From: Chloroflexi bacterium ADurb.Bin180
Lineage (GTDB): Bacteria > Chloroflexota > Anaerolineae > UBA2200
Assembly (NCBI GenBank): GCA_002070215.1
Contig: MWCV01000001.1
Span: 1-64,000 of the forward strand
Length of the DNA stretch: 64,000 nt
Direction: 5' to 3'
Shown here: one piece after another, positions 1 through 9,576 of the stretch
Layout of the letters: every line of letters begins with the position of its first letter
How positions within the stretch are numbered: position 1 is the first letter of the stretch
Translations under genes and position numbers: made by a program
The notes under the pieces: model-generated
Seen by the model: only the letters and a program-made list of their open reading frames with translations
The model's database searches: none
What the model was told of the DNA's origin: nothing

Positions 1-1
1 C

Positions 2-3000
2 CCGCCGGCCAGAATGTCGCGTGAGGATGAGGAGCTCATCCTCGACCAGGCTCACCAGATGACTCACTATCGGCGCTACTCGGACCGCCGCTTCTACAAG
101 GGCACAGAGTACGCCAATATCATCGAGTCTCTGGCCCAGCGCCGCTGCGCGGAGTGTTTCGCTACCAAGGACGTGCCCGCCGAAGCCATCCGGGTCAACG
201 TGCAGCCTCTTTCCGGCGCGGCAGCGAACCTGGCCGTCTACAGCACCCTGCTTCGCCCCGGCGACACCCTGATGGGCATGAACCTTTTCCAGGGCGGCCA
301 CCTCACTCATGGGAGTGAGTTCAACCTCTCAGGCAAACTCTACAAGGTGGTTTCCTACAATGTTGACCGGACAACAGAGCGCCTGAACTATGATGCCATC
401 CGCGCTCTGGCGCTCGAGAGCCGGCCCAAGATCATCGTTGCCGGCTACACCTCCTACCCCTGGGCACCAGACTGGGCCAGATTCCGGGCGATCGCCGACG
501 AGGCCGGTGCCCTCTTGATGGCCGACATTGCTCACACCGCAGGCATGGCCATTGCCGGTGTGTATCCTAGCCCAATCGGCTATGCCGACGTGATCACCTT
601 TACCACACACAAGACCATTTGCAGCACCCGTGGCGCTGTAATCATGACCACTGATGACGACCTGGCCAAGACCATCGATGCCGCTGTCTTTCCCGGTGAA
701 CAGGGCGGCCCGCACGTGAACAAGTTCGCGGCCCTCGCTGTAGCTCTGGGCCTGGCCAAGACCCCGGCCTTTCACCAGCTCCAGAGAAACATCGTAGCCA
801 ACGCTCAGGCCCTGGCGGCGTCGCTCACCAGGCGCGGCTTGAAGTTGGCCTATGGCGGTACCGACACACACATGGTATTGGTCAACCTGCGTTCGATTCC
901 CAGCAAGACCGGGTTCCCGCTGCGCGGCGAAATCGCCGCCCGGTTGCTTGATCTGGTAGGGATCGTGGTCAATAAGCAGACCATCCCTGGCGACGAGGTA
1001 ACTGCCCTGGCCAGCGGCATTCGCCTGGGTACTCCCTGGGTCACCCAGCGAGGCCTTACCGCAGAGCACCTGGACGAGCTGGCGGACATCATCTTCCGCG
1101 TGATCACCAACATCCACCCCTTTGCCTACATGGGCGCAACAGAACTGCCTCGCGGCAAGATCGACCTGCAAGTCCTCGAGCAGGCCAGGCGCGACGTCGA
1201 TGACCTGGCTTCACGCACCCTCTGTGAGGTGCCGGCGAAAGGGCTGGGCTACCCTCACTTCCAGGTACAGCCCAAGACCCCCGCTGTGGCACAGCCCCTC
1301 GGTCTGTTCAATTCCCTGCCCAAAGCCAGGGCCACGTCAGACGCTGCTCTGCTCGACACCACGGACAACGGTGTGCTGCGTATCACTGGCTGGCGCGCCA
1401 AGCCGCATCTTCAGCAGGTATCGACGGGAAATGTTGCCGTGCTGCACGTCGGCCAGGCCATGCGCACTCTGCTGCTCGACGCGGACGGCGCGGTCCTCGA
1501 CGATGTGGCCATCCTGCGCAACCCGGCCGACGCGCGCGGCCGGGACAACTACTTGCTGCTCACCAACCCGGCCAATACCACCCGGGTCACTTCCTGGTTG
1601 CGTGGCCTGGGGGATGGCTACATCCTCTTTGACCACCAGGACGTATTTCGCAAAGTCGAAGGGCCGGTGACGGTCGAGGACCTAAACGGGCCCGCTCTCT
1701 CGGATGCCAGCGCACGATGTGTGTCCCTGGCTTTGCGCGGCGCCGGGGCGCCAGCGGTCCTGTCCAAACTCGGCGTACCAGCCCTTCAGCAGGGTACCGT
1801 TTGGTCTGGCACACTCCACGAATTGCCGGTTACCGTCGCCGCGCTCGGCTACGGGACTGGCGATACGCACTATGAACTGCTGGTGCACCCCGATCAGGCA
1901 GCCCGGTTGTGCCAGATCCTTCAGCAAGCAGGCGCAACGCCCCAGACAGACCAACTCCGCCAGACAGCGCGTGCCAGGGCCAGTCTGCCCGACTATGCCG
2001 GCAAGCGGCCCTCCGCACAGGAACTCTACGCTGGCCCGCTCCAGTCCTGGTTCTGCCTGACCAAACCCTACTTTGTCGGACAGGGTTCGCTGAAAGCAGT
2101 TCAACCTGCGGCGACGAAACAAGAGTTCACCTGGACGGCCGATGAGCACGCCCCTGTTCGCCGGACTCTGCTTTACGAGGAGCACCGCAAGAGGACAACC
2201 AAGATCATTCCTTTTGCCGGCTGGGATATGCCAGTATGGTACACCAGCGTCGGAGAGGAACATCACGCCGTCCGCACGGCCGCGGGTCTGTTCGATGTAG
2301 CTCATATGGGTGTCCTGGAGGTTTCAGGGGAGCACGCTGCCAGCTTCCTCGACGTCGTCGCCAGCAACTATGCCCGCTGGATCGATCCCGGCCAGTCGGC
2401 CTATGCCTACCTCTTTGATCCCGACGGGCGGGTCATCGACGACATCATCATGTACCGCCAGGCCTGGGATTCCTACCTCCTGATAATCAATGCCTCCAAC
2501 GCCGAGAAGGACTTGGCCTGGCTGCAAGCAGTCAATTCAGGACGCTACCTGATCGACCGCGATAACCCGGCAATCCAGGTCGAAGGTCAGGCCATCATCC
2601 GCAACCTCAAGGACCCGAGCGCAGGTGCGGACCAGCGAGTTGATCTGGCTCTCCAAGGGCCCAGGTCTCTGGCCATCTTGCAGAGTCTGGCCGCCGATGC
2701 CAGGACGCGGCTGGCACTGTCGCACATCAAGCGCACCGAGCATGCGCGCCTCAAGCTCGCCGGGCTGGATATCATTGCCGCGCGCACCGGCTACACCGGC
2801 GAGGAGATGGGATTCGAGCTGCTCGTGCATCCAGACCACGCCGTCGAGTTGTGGAATACCCTGCTTGAGGCTGGTGCTCCCTATGGTATTGTGCCCTGCG
2901 GACTGGCTGCTCGCGACTCGACCAGAATCGAGGCGGGGCTACCACTCTACGGGCATGAGCTTGAGGGTGAGATGCACATCTTGCCTACAGAGGCAGGCTT

Positions 3001-3409
3001 TCCACTCTATGTCAAGTTCCACAAGCCATACTTTATCGGGCGCAAGCACTGCCTGGTAGCCGAAGCTCAGAAGAAGCGAGCGTTGATCCGCTTCCGTGTT
3101 GACGAGCCTGGTGTGCGGGCGCTGCGTGGCGGAGATCCCGTGGTCAACAAGCGTGGCCAGTACATCGGTCGGGTGACCAGTTGCACCTTGGTCGGTACTC
3201 GCCAGATTGGCCTGGCCCTGGTGGACAAACGGTACAATGAGCCCGGTTCGGAGATAGGCGTCTTCCCCTCCTCCCAGGCCGATGAGGGCACACTCAAGTC
3301 ATTGAAGGACCTGACCAGTGGCGACAAGGTGCCCCTGTCCATCAAAGCCACCATTCTCAAGCGTTTCCCTGATGCAGAGGAAAAGGCTGGCTGGAAGCAG
3401 CAGCTCTAG
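2..3409 (+). CDS. glyA-gcvT: Serine hydroxymethyltransferase / GcvT-like / aminomethyltransferase (GcvT) fusion, 5' partial
   Basis: The frame is open from base 2, so the N-terminus lies outside the window. Residues are counted from the Met at base 14. Residues 1 to about 410 are a PLP-dependent serine hydroxymethyltransferase (serine + THF to glycine + methylene-THF): GGHLTHG near 94, DIAHTAG near 171 and the PLP lysine in TTHKT (K200). Residues about 710-1131 are the T-protein of glycine cleavage, with FAGWDMPVWY, FDPDGRVIDD near 800 and TGYTGEEMGFELLVHP. Between them, about 450-700, is a second T-protein-like segment with the same elements in the same order (LLLDADGAVLDD, NYLLLTNPAN, YELLVHPD, KPYFVGQ against KPYFIGR). 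The middle copy looks degenerate, so its role may be structural. The stop TAG abuts the ATG of the next gene. The other glycine-cleavage genes converge from the opposite strand. SHMT and GcvT calls are firm; the middle-domain call is by eye. Confidence 0.92.
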   Translation, partial: PPARMSREDEELILDQAHQMTHYRRYSDRRFYKGTEYANIIESLAQRRCAECFATKDVPAEAIRVNVQPLSGAAANLAVYSTLLRPGDTLMGMNLFQGGHLTHGSEFNLSGKLYKVVSYNVDRTTERLNYDAIRALALESRPKIIVAGYTSYPWAPDWARFRAIADEAGALLMADIAHTAGMAIAGVYPSPIGYADVITFTTHKTICSTRGAVIMTTDDDLAKTIDAAVFPGEQGGPHVNKFAALAVALGLAKTPAFHQLQRNIVANAQALAASLTRRGLKLAYGGTDTHMVLVNLRSIPSKTGFPLRGEIAARLLDLVGIVVNKQTIPGDEVTALASGIRLGTPWVTQRGLTAEHLDELADIIFRVITNIHPFAYMGATELPRGKIDLQVLEQARRDVDDLASRTLCEVPAKGLGYPHFQVQPKTPAVAQPLGLFNSLPKARATSDAALLDTTDNGVLRITGWRAKPHLQQVSTGNVAVLHVGQAMRTLLLDADGAVLDDVAILRNPADARGRDNYLLLTNPANTTRVTSWLRGLGDGYILFDHQDVFRKVEGPVTVEDLNGPALSDASARCVSLALRGAGAPAVLSKLGVPALQQGTVWSGTLHELPVTVAALGYGTGDTHYELLVHPDQAARLCQILQQAGATPQTDQLRQTARARASLPDYAGKRPSAQELYAGPLQSWFCLTKPYFVGQGSLKAVQPAATKQEFTWTADEHAPVRRTLLYEEHRKRTTKIIPFAGWDMPVWYTSVGEEHHAVRTAAGLFDVAHMGVLEVSGEHAASFLDVVASNYARWIDPGQSAYAYLFDPDGRVIDDIIMYRQAWDSYLLIINASNAEKDLAWLQAVNSGRYLIDRDNPAIQVEGQAIIRNLKDPSAGADQRVDLALQGPRSLAILQSLAADARTRLALSHIKRTEHARLKLAGLDIIAARTGYTGEEMGFELLVHPDHAVELWNTLLEAGAPYGIVPCGLAARDSTRIEAGLPLYGHELEGEMHILPTEAGFPLYVKFHKPYFIGRKHCLVAEAQKKRALIRFRVDEPGVRALRGGDPVVNKRGQYIGRVTSCTLVGTRQIGLALVDKRYNEPGSEIGVFPSSQADEGTLKSLKDLTSGDKVPLSIKATILKRFPDAEEKAGWKQQL

Positions 3410-5317
3410 ATGATCGCAGATACTGACAAGCCTGGCAGCTCCTGGCTCACACCGACAATCCGTGTCACTCTGCTGCTGGTCATCGTACTGGCACTACTGG
3501 TGTATCTGCCATACCAGAGCTGCTCGCTGGATGATTTCGACTCGTTTAACTTTGCCCGTGCTCTAACCAACTTTGAGCCGTCCGCAGGCATCCCTCACGC
3601 CCCTGGCTATGTCCTGTACGTTGCTCTGGGTCAGTTGATGCTGCGGGTCACCGGCGATCCTCGCACGGCGCTAACCCTGCTGAGTGTCTTGAGTGCTTCT
3701 CTCGCCTGTGGAGTGTTGTTTGTTCTCACCACTCTGCTGTTCGACCGCTACACCGGCCTGACCGCCTTTGCTCTGGTTCTCCTCATGCCTCTGATGTGGC
3801 TCAACGCTGACAAGGCCCTGTCTGACAGCCCTGGCGTGCTTTTTCAATCCATCACCATGCTGGCCCTGGTTCTGGCTGTCCAGCGACGAGCTCCACTGTG
3901 GGTTGCCTCTCTCCTGCTGGGCATTGCCGCTGGCTTTCGTCCGCAGGCCGTGCTGGGCGTGGCACTGGTATTGCTCGTTGCGGTCCTGTGCCTCAGACCG
4001 CGGCCTCTGGTTTGGCTCCAATCCGCTCTGGCCCTTCTCGCGGGCACAATGCTCTGGGTAGTACCTCTGCTGGTCTCCTTCGGCCCGGACATCACCGGGT
4101 TTCGCAGCTATATGAGCGGTCCTACGGGGTTCGTTGCGGCAGAGGAATCGCTGTTTTCGACAACGATTACGGCAGAGTCGATCCGAGCACGCTGGTCGCT
4201 GCTCTGGCACTGGGGCAGCCAGGCTTTCTGTGGACCTCTTCCCGAGTGGGCCAGGATGGCGCTATTCGGCGCTGCGGTCGTCTTGATCGTCTGGGGCGCC
4301 TTCAGGCGGCGAAAGCAGATTAGCCTCTGGCTGTGCTTCGCCTGGCTGGCACCCCAACTCGCCCTGCAGTTGCTGTTCCTCAATCCATCGGAGACTCGTT
4401 ACATGCTCGCTTTGCTTTTTCCCGCGGCAACTCTGGCTGCCGCTGGCCTACAGGCAGTGCTGCGCCCCAGGCGTGCACTCGCCCTCGCGATAGTGCTGGC
4501 CGCTGTGATTGGCCTTGTCACCTTACCCCTGGCCAGGCAGTTGCACAGTGAGGTTTCTCCTCCTGACCGGCTGGTCGCCTATCTGCGCAGCAGGTACCAG
4601 GCCTCTGACACCCTGGTCGTCGGACGGCAATCCTACAATGCCCTGTCGTACTACCTGTCGGGGTGGGATGTGCGCTTCCTCGACTATTACGGCAATGAGG
4701 CTATGAAAGAGGAATTCAACCGTACCAGAGCAACGTACATTGTCATTGCCGACCCGGAAGGACTACGACCGGGAGAAGCGTTTGTTGAGATCGAATCCCG
4801 TGTTTTTGAGCAGAATCCGCAGGTCCACGCCAAGCATTCCCGGGTTGAGGTTACTTGTTACGGGCGTGTCACCGACCTGGCACCGCATGATTTCGCCTTG
4901 CCAGAGAACGGCATCATCCAGATGGGCACCGAGCAGGATGCCAGATATGTGCTGGATGGCTGGTACAGGCGTGAGGATGTTGGTGGCGTTGCCGCACGAT
5001 GGACTGGCGCTGCGCCGGCAGCGACGCTGCGCGTCTACTTGCCCAACAAGGCCAGCAGGCTGAGCCTGAATGCCCTGTCCTTTGCCCCCGCCCAGCTACT
5101 GGATGTGTTCTGCAACGACGTGCTCGTTGGGCAGGTTTCGGTGCCTCAGACCTGGACCCAGCTCACGGTTCCTCTATCTGACTCTTGCTTTTCCTCCGAA
5201 TCGACCATTCTTCTGAGACTGTGCGCTGCCACGCTCAAGTCCCCCTCGGCCGAGGGCCAGTCAACAGACCATCGTACCCTGGGCATCGCCGTATCCCGCC
5301 TGCAGGTGTTGCCGTAG
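3410..5317 (+). CDS. DUF2723/GT39-type polytopic membrane glycosyltransferase-like protein
   Basis: 635 aa integral membrane protein. After one N-terminal transmembrane segment there is an extracytoplasmic loop with an acidic pair (LDDFDSFNFA, near 40) followed by IPHAPGYVLY. This matches the DUF2723 / TMEM260 pattern of acidic loop then PHPPGYPLY, a family related to protein O-mannosyltransferases that use polyprenyl-phosphate sugars. About ten hydrophobic segments follow. The last ~200 residues are soluble and probably extracytoplasmic. The start ATG directly follows the stop of the glyA-gcvT fusion (TAGATG), so translation is probably coupled although no metabolic link is obvious. The gene ends about 70 bp before a bidirectional terminator. 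The exact donor and acceptor cannot be read from the sequence. Confidence 0.8.
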   Translation: MIADTDKPGSSWLTPTIRVTLLLVIVLALLVYLPYQSCSLDDFDSFNFARALTNFEPSAGIPHAPGYVLYVALGQLMLRVTGDPRTALTLLSVLSASLACGVLFVLTTLLFDRYTGLTAFALVLLMPLMWLNADKALSDSPGVLFQSITMLALVLAVQRRAPLWVASLLLGIAAGFRPQAVLGVALVLLVAVLCLRPRPLVWLQSALALLAGTMLWVVPLLVSFGPDITGFRSYMSGPTGFVAAEESLFSTTITAESIRARWSLLWHWGSQAFCGPLPEWARMALFGAAVVLIVWGAFRRRKQISLWLCFAWLAPQLALQLLFLNPSETRYMLALLFPAATLAAAGLQAVLRPRRALALAIVLAAVIGLVTLPLARQLHSEVSPPDRLVAYLRSRYQASDTLVVGRQSYNALSYYLSGWDVRFLDYYGNEAMKEEFNRTRATYIVIADPEGLRPGEAFVEIESRVFEQNPQVHAKHSRVEVTCYGRVTDLAPHDFALPENGIIQMGTEQDARYVLDGWYRREDVGGVAARWTGAAPAATLRVYLPNKASRLSLNALSFAPAQLLDVFCNDVLVGQVSVPQTWTQLTVPLSDSCFSSESTILLRLCAATLKSPSAEGQSTDHRTLGIAVSRLQVLP

Positions 5318-5383
5318 GCCTCTCAGACACACAGCAAGAGGGGTGCGGCAGTCTCGCAGACCACCACACACCTCGCCGCAAAC

Positions 5384-5418
5384 AAAAAAAGGGAGCCGCT
5401 GGTCGGCGGCTCCCTTTT
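5384..5418. terminator. Bidirectional intrinsic terminator between DUF2723 gene and gcvPB
   Basis: A perfect 9-bp stem, GGGAGCCGC (5391-5399) with GCGGCTCCC (5406-5414), has a 6-nt loop. It is flanked by A7 on the left (5384-5390) and T4 on the right, so it gives a U-tract in either direction, with the stronger tract for the minus-strand gcv operon. It lies between convergent genes. Confidence 0.9.
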
Positions 5419-5424
5419 CGAGTC

Positions 5425-6939
5425 CTAGCTCTTGAGACAGGTCAGCACTGGCTGGCGCGCTGCTTGAACCTCGTCCAGCCGCGCCACCGGTGCGCTGTGC
5501 GGCGCATCGTGTAACAGCTCCGGGTTGGACCTCGCTTCCTCCGCGATTCGTATCATTGCTTCGGCAAAGCTATCCAGAGTTTGCCTGCTTTCAGTTTCCG
5601 TCGGCTCGATCATAATCGCTTCGGGAACGATCAACGGGAAGTAGACTGTCGGTGGGTAGAATCCATAGTCCATCAGTCTCTTGGCAATGTCCAGAGTATG
5701 TACTTCCGGAGCCCCGGGAAGTCTGCCGGAGAGCACGAACTCGTGCATGCAGGTGCGGTCGTAGGGCAGCGGGTACACTCCCTTGAGCCGACCAAGCAGA
5801 TAGTTGGCATTGAGCACCGCGTTCTCACTGGCCTGGCGCAGGCCGGCAGCTCCGAGCATGCGAATGTAGGTGTACGCCTTGACGCACACGCCAAAGTTCC
5901 CATAGAACGCCTTCACGCGGCCAATTGACTTCTCAGGCATCGACAGGCGATAGAAGTAGGTTTCCTCGTCGTCCTCACAGCCACATTCTTCCTCGCCGCA
6001 GCCGCACGAGTCATCGTCACACTCATGCTCGTCCTCTGCCAGTTCTCTGACTACTATCGGTCCCGGCAGGAAAGGAACCAGCGCCGCGCTGACTCCGACC
6101 GGGCCAGCCCCCGGCCCCCCACCTCCGTGAGGCGTGGAGAAGGTCTTGTGCAGATTCACGTGCATCACGTCAAACCCCAGCTCGCCTGGCTTGACAATGC
6201 CCATGATGGCGTTCAGGTTCGCACCGTCGCCGTACAGCAGTGCCCCGCAGCCGTGGACCAGCCTGGCGATTTCAATCACCTGTTCCTCAAACAGGCCCAG
6301 GGTGTTGGGATTGGTCAGCATCAGGCCGGCCACTGTTCCGTCGCATAGGCCACGCAACGCGTCCAGGTCAACGTTGCCCCTGGCGTCTGACGGAACCTTG
6401 ACCGTCTCAAAGCCAGCCATCGCCGTAGACGCCGGGTTCGTGCCATGGGCAGAGTCCGGTATGAGCATCCGCATGCGCCGGCTGTCCCCTCGCGACTGGT
6501 GGTAGGCGCGAATAATCAGCACCCCGGCGAGTTCGCCGTGCGCGCCTGCCGCCGGCTGCAAGGATACGCCGCCAAAGCCGAGGATTTCTTTGAGAAACTC
6601 CTGCAGCTGGTAGAGCAGGAACAAGTTGCCCTGCACCGTCCGCTCATCCTGGTAGGGATGGGTCTGCACAAAGCCGGGCAAGCGCGCTGTCTCCTCGTTG
6701 ACTTTGGGGTTGTACTTCATAGTGCAAGAACCAAGGGGGTAGAATCCCTTGTCCAGCGCGTAATTGAGCTGAGAGAGCCGAACATAGTGCCGAATCAGGT
6801 CAACCTCACTGACCTCAGGCAGAGGCAGATCATGGCGAAGCATCCCCTGCGGCAGGCGCGCTTGAGGCACATCACAGCTCGGCAGGCTTACACCGACCCT
6901 GCCGGGTGAGCTCATCTCATAGACCAGTGGCTCGTTCAT
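5425..6939 (-). CDS. gcvPB: Glycine dehydrogenase (decarboxylating) subunit 2, P-protein beta
   Basis: 504 aa, the PLP-carrying half of the split P-protein that decarboxylates glycine and passes aminomethyl to lipoyl-GcvH. The PLP lysine is K265 in [17 protein letters not shown], and the N-terminal [10 protein letters not shown] motif is present. An unusual acidic, cysteine-rich stretch sits at residues 301-327 (C307, C312, C314, C319, C321, surrounded by D/E) between the PLP domain and the C-terminal domain, at a point where I expect only a short charged loop. The start ATG overlaps the stop of gcvPA as ATGA. The downstream end is a strong hairpin terminator. The family assignment is very firm; the insert is treated as a separate finding. 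Confidence 0.95.
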   Translation of the reverse strand: MNEPLVYEMSSPGRVGVSLPSCDVPQARLPQGMLRHDLPLPEVSEVDLIRHYVRLSQLNYALDKGFYPLGSCTMKYNPKVNEETARLPGFVQTHPYQDERTVQGNLFLLYQLQEFLKEILGFGGVSLQPAAGAHGELAGVLIIRAYHQSRGDSRRMRMLIPDSAHGTNPASTAMAGFETVKVPSDARGNVDLDALRGLCDGTVAGLMLTNPNTLGLFEEQVIEIARLVHGCGALLYGDGANLNAIMGIVKPGELGFDVMHVNLHKTFSTPHGGGGPGAGPVGVSAALVPFLPGPIVVRELAEDEHECDDDSCGCGEEECGCEDDEETYFYRLSMPEKSIGRVKAFYGNFGVCVKAYTYIRMLGAAGLRQASENAVLNANYLLGRLKGVYPLPYDRTCMHEFVLSGRLPGAPEVHTLDIAKRLMDYGFYPPTVYFPLIVPEAIMIEPTETESRQTLDSFAEAMIRIAEEARSNPELLHDAPHSAPVARLDEVQAARQPVLTCLKS

Positions 6940-8294
6940 TCCGCCACCTCCACTTCCCCGAGCGCTTCCACCAACTCGTCGATTTCCTCTCTAATGTTCA
7001 TCTCCGTCACACAGACGAGCATGGTGTTTTGTAGCTGAGGGTAGTCGTGACTAAGGTCATACCCGCCGATGATCCCATACTCATCGAGGAGATACTGGTT
7101 GATCTCTGCCACCGGCCGTGGGCAGCGCAAGGCAAATTCCTTAAAGAACGGCCGCCGGCTCAGCAGGGCGAATCCGGGAACGGCAGCCAACTGCTGAGCT
7201 GCGTAGTGTGCCTTGTGGAAGCACAGCTCGGCCACCTGACGGAGACCGCTCTTGCCCATCGCCGTCAGGTAAACGGCGGCGGCCAGAGACATAAGGGCCT
7301 GGTTGGAGCAGATATTGGATGTGGCTTTCTCCCGCCGGATGTGCTGCTCGCGCGCCGACAGGGTTAGCACAAAGCCTCTTTTGCCGTTCTTGTCCACGGT
7401 CTGGCCCACGATGCGACCGGCCATCTTGTGCACATACTCTTGCTTGCAGGCAAAGTAGCCCAGATAAGGTCCACCAAAACTCAACCCGCCAGCCAGAGAC
7501 TGCCCCTCTCCGCACACAATGTCCGCACCATATTCAGACGGCGGAGCAAACAGCCCCAACGAGATCGGGTCTGCTGTAACTACAAAGAGAGCACCAGCAA
7601 CGTGCGCTGCATCAGCCAGAGTCTTGAGCTCCCTGGGTTCTCCCAGACTACCCAGGAAACCGGGGTTCTGTACCAGCACACAAGCCGTCTGCGCGTCCAC
7701 CTCTTGCTGCAAGGATGACAGATCCTGCGGATCGCCATCCTCGCCGGCAAAAGTCAGCCCCATTCCCTGAGCATAAGTACGCACCACGGCCCGGTATTCC
7801 GGATGCACACCGGGTGACACCACTACCTTGCGCCGTTTGCCCCTGCCCACGCTCACCGCCATCAACACTGCCTCGGCGAGCGCGGTGGCCCCATCATAGT
7901 GAGACGCATTGGCCACATCCATGCCAGTAAGGGCGCAGATCAGGCTCTGATACTCAAAGACGCTCTGCAGCGTTCCCTGACTGATCTCTGCCTGGTAGGG
8001 CGTGTAAGCAGTGTAGAACTCGCCGCGGCCAATCACGTGCCCTACCACGCTGGGCACGAAATGCCGGTAGGCCCCTGCCCCGAGGAAACAAGGGGCATGA
8101 TTGAGGTCCAGGTTGTACTCGCTGAGTTCCCCCATTTCGCGCAGCACTTCGAGCTCTGACACCGCCGGCGGTAGGTTCAGCACGGGGTAGCGAAACTCCT
8201 GCGGTATGTCGTGGAAGAGCTCGTCGATGTCTCGAGCGCCTATCGCCTTCAGCATCGCGACACGGTCAGCCTCCGTGTTTGGCACGTAGGACAC
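6936..8294 (-). CDS. gcvPA: Glycine dehydrogenase (decarboxylating) subunit 1, P-protein alpha
   Basis: 452 aa, close to the usual length of about 450. It forms the alpha half of the two-subunit P-protein with GcvPB. Family signatures include [10 protein letters not shown] at the N-terminus, [15 protein letters not shown] near 70, [16 protein letters not shown] near 93 and [13 protein letters not shown]. The start is GTG at 8294, immediately next to the TAA stop of gcvH, and the stop overlaps the ATG of gcvPB by 4 bp, so H-PA-PB are translationally coupled. It completes a glycine-cleavage set with the GcvT fusion; no lipoamide dehydrogenase is present in the window. Confidence 0.95.
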   Translation of the reverse strand: MSYVPNTEADRVAMLKAIGARDIDELFHDIPQEFRYPVLNLPPAVSELEVLREMGELSEYNLDLNHAPCFLGAGAYRHFVPSVVGHVIGRGEFYTAYTPYQAEISQGTLQSVFEYQSLICALTGMDVANASHYDGATALAEAVLMAVSVGRGKRRKVVVSPGVHPEYRAVVRTYAQGMGLTFAGEDGDPQDLSSLQQEVDAQTACVLVQNPGFLGSLGEPRELKTLADAAHVAGALFVVTADPISLGLFAPPSEYGADIVCGEGQSLAGGLSFGGPYLGYFACKQEYVHKMAGRIVGQTVDKNGKRGFVLTLSAREQHIRREKATSNICSNQALMSLAAAVYLTAMGKSGLRQVAELCFHKAHYAAQQLAAVPGFALLSRRPFFKEFALRCPRPVAEINQYLLDEYGIIGGYDLSHDYPQLQNTMLVCVTEMNIREEIDELVEALGEVEVAE

Positions 8295-8693
8295 TTAGTG
8301 GCCTCCCTTTTCTTCCTCACATTGCTTCTGGTAGGCAGCGGCATCCTGGAGCCCTTCGTACTCCGCGACATCAAGAACCTTGAAGCGGATCAACCACCCA
8401 TCGCCAAAGGGCTGCTCGTTCACCAGTTGGGGCTGATCAGCCAGCTTCTCATTGACCGCCAGGATCTCTCCCCCCATCGGCATATAGATATCCGATGCCG
8501 CCTTGACCGATTCAACAGTGGCGAAAGTATCCCCTTTGGCAAAGGTCTCACCGACCTCGGGCAGCTCAACATAGACCACGTTGCTCAGCTCGTGCTGGGC
8601 AAAGTCACTGATCCCGCAGAGCCCTTCATCGCCCTCCAGCTTGACCCATTCATGGCTGGATGCGTAACGGCGGTCTTGCAGATACTCTACCAT
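8295..8693 (-). CDS. gcvH: Glycine cleavage system H protein
   Basis: 132 aa lipoyl carrier that shuttles the aminomethyl group between P- and T-proteins. The lipoylation lysine is K64 in [13 protein letters not shown], with YASSHEW at the N-terminus and a C-terminal [10 protein letters not shown]. The chosen ATG at 8693 lies 6 nt after an AAAGGAGG ribosome-binding site. The upstream in-frame ATG at 8699 abuts that site, and the longer frame to 8729 starts upstream of the predicted transcription start, so both are unlikely. First gene of gcvH-gcvPA-gcvPB, with its own promoter about 30 bp upstream. Confidence 0.95.
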   Translation of the reverse strand: MVEYLQDRRYASSHEWVKLEGDEGLCGISDFAQHELSNVVYVELPEVGETFAKGDTFATVESVKAASDIYMPMGGEILAVNEKLADQPQLVNEQPFGDGWLIRFKVLDVAEYEGLQDAAAYQKQCEEEKGGH

Positions 8694-8727
8694 CTCCATC
8701 CTCCTTTGGATTCGTCGTGCCGCGCAC

Positions 8728-8756
8728 ATTCTACGGCCAGAGCCAGGTTAGGGCAA
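8728..8756 (-). promoter_or_regulatory. Sigma-70-type promoter for gcvH-gcvPA-gcvPB
   Basis: On the minus strand TTGCCC (8751-8756), a 17-bp spacer and TAGAAT (8728-8733). The predicted transcript starts near 8721, leaving a leader of about 28 nt before the gcvH ATG. This is too short for a glycine riboswitch. Confidence 0.65.
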
Positions 8757-8808
8757 AGCACGTCGGGGAAGAGGCAGTCCAGGCGAACGCGATGCAACCC
8801 CTGCTAGA

Positions 8809-9528
8809 CTAGCGCGCAAACGTCCACTCAGGAAGCATATACTTCTCTCGCCAGAGCTGGCGGGCAAGGCGTTTCTCCCTGGCAAAGAGCACTCCGGGGC
8901 TGAGGTCTACGCCCAGAGCGCGCATCAGCCCCATACCCAGGGCGCGCGCACCAGCTTCAAAATCAACGACCCCGCCGACGATTTCGCTGATGGTGCTCAG
9001 TCTCTGCCTGGGCAGTACATCGCTGCAGGTGACCATACAAGGGGTTAGGGCGATGGTCCCCTGGTGCAGAAGAATCCCCTGGCGCCGTGCCTGAGCGGCT
9101 GTGGCGATGGCGTGATTGTCCAAGTCCACGTGAACCGGCGGTGCATAGCGCGAATCAATTCCCAACAACCGCAGTCCCTCGATAACACCCGAGGATATCC
9201 GTTCGTAGGAGGAGATAACGTCGCCTGGCAACAAGGTATCGGATAGTGAGACAACTACACTGTACGACAGGTCGCCGCCGTGCAGGCATGTCCCTCCGCC
9301 GGTCAGCCGCCGTACGCATTTGAGGTCTTTGTGGCTCAAGTCCGAGCGCATGGCGCTAATCTGCTGCAAGTAGCCGACGCTGTACCAGGGGCCATCCCAC
9401 GAGTAGATGCGCACTGTCGGGGGAACGCGATGCTCGGCGGCCAGGGTCAAGGTAGCCTCGTCAATAGCCATATTGACGTAGCCATCAGCAGGTCCAGTCA
9501 AGACCAGACGCCACTCGGCAAAGAGCAT
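8809..9528 (-). CDS. Lipoate-protein ligase A-like protein lacking the usual catalytic lysine
   Basis: 239 aa protein of the BPL/LplA/LipB fold, expected to attach lipoate or octanoate to GcvH. The nucleotide/lipoyl loop is clear: RRLTGGGTCLHGGDLSYS at about 73-90, with EATLTLA near the N-terminus. The later motif, normally (R/K)KIxGSAQxR, reads HAIATAAQARR at 139-149, so the lysine expected to contact lipoyl-AMP is alanine (A140). No cysteine of the LipM octanoyltransferase type occurs nearby. ATG with AGGAGG 5 nt upstream. It follows the two radical SAM genes on the same strand and precedes gcvH. It may belong to the sLpl(AB) group that works with LipS1/LipS2, or be a non-catalytic partner. 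Confidence 0.8.
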   Translation of the reverse strand: MLFAEWRLVLTGPADGYVNMAIDEATLTLAAEHRVPPTVRIYSWDGPWYSVGYLQQISAMRSDLSHKDLKCVRRLTGGGTCLHGGDLSYSVVVSLSDTLLPGDVISSYERISSGVIEGLRLLGIDSRYAPPVHVDLDNHAIATAAQARRQGILLHQGTIALTPCMVTCSDVLPRQRLSTISEIVGGVVDFEAGARALGMGLMRALGVDLSPGVLFAREKRLARQLWREKYMLPEWTFAR

Positions 9529-9576
9529 AACTGCCTCCTGTTACACCCGACCGAAGGTCCTGTTGCCCTCGCGAGA

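Noticed and set aside
8694-8727. Glycine riboswitch before gcvH
   Set aside because: The promoter is only about 30 bp from the start codon, which leaves no room for the aptamer.
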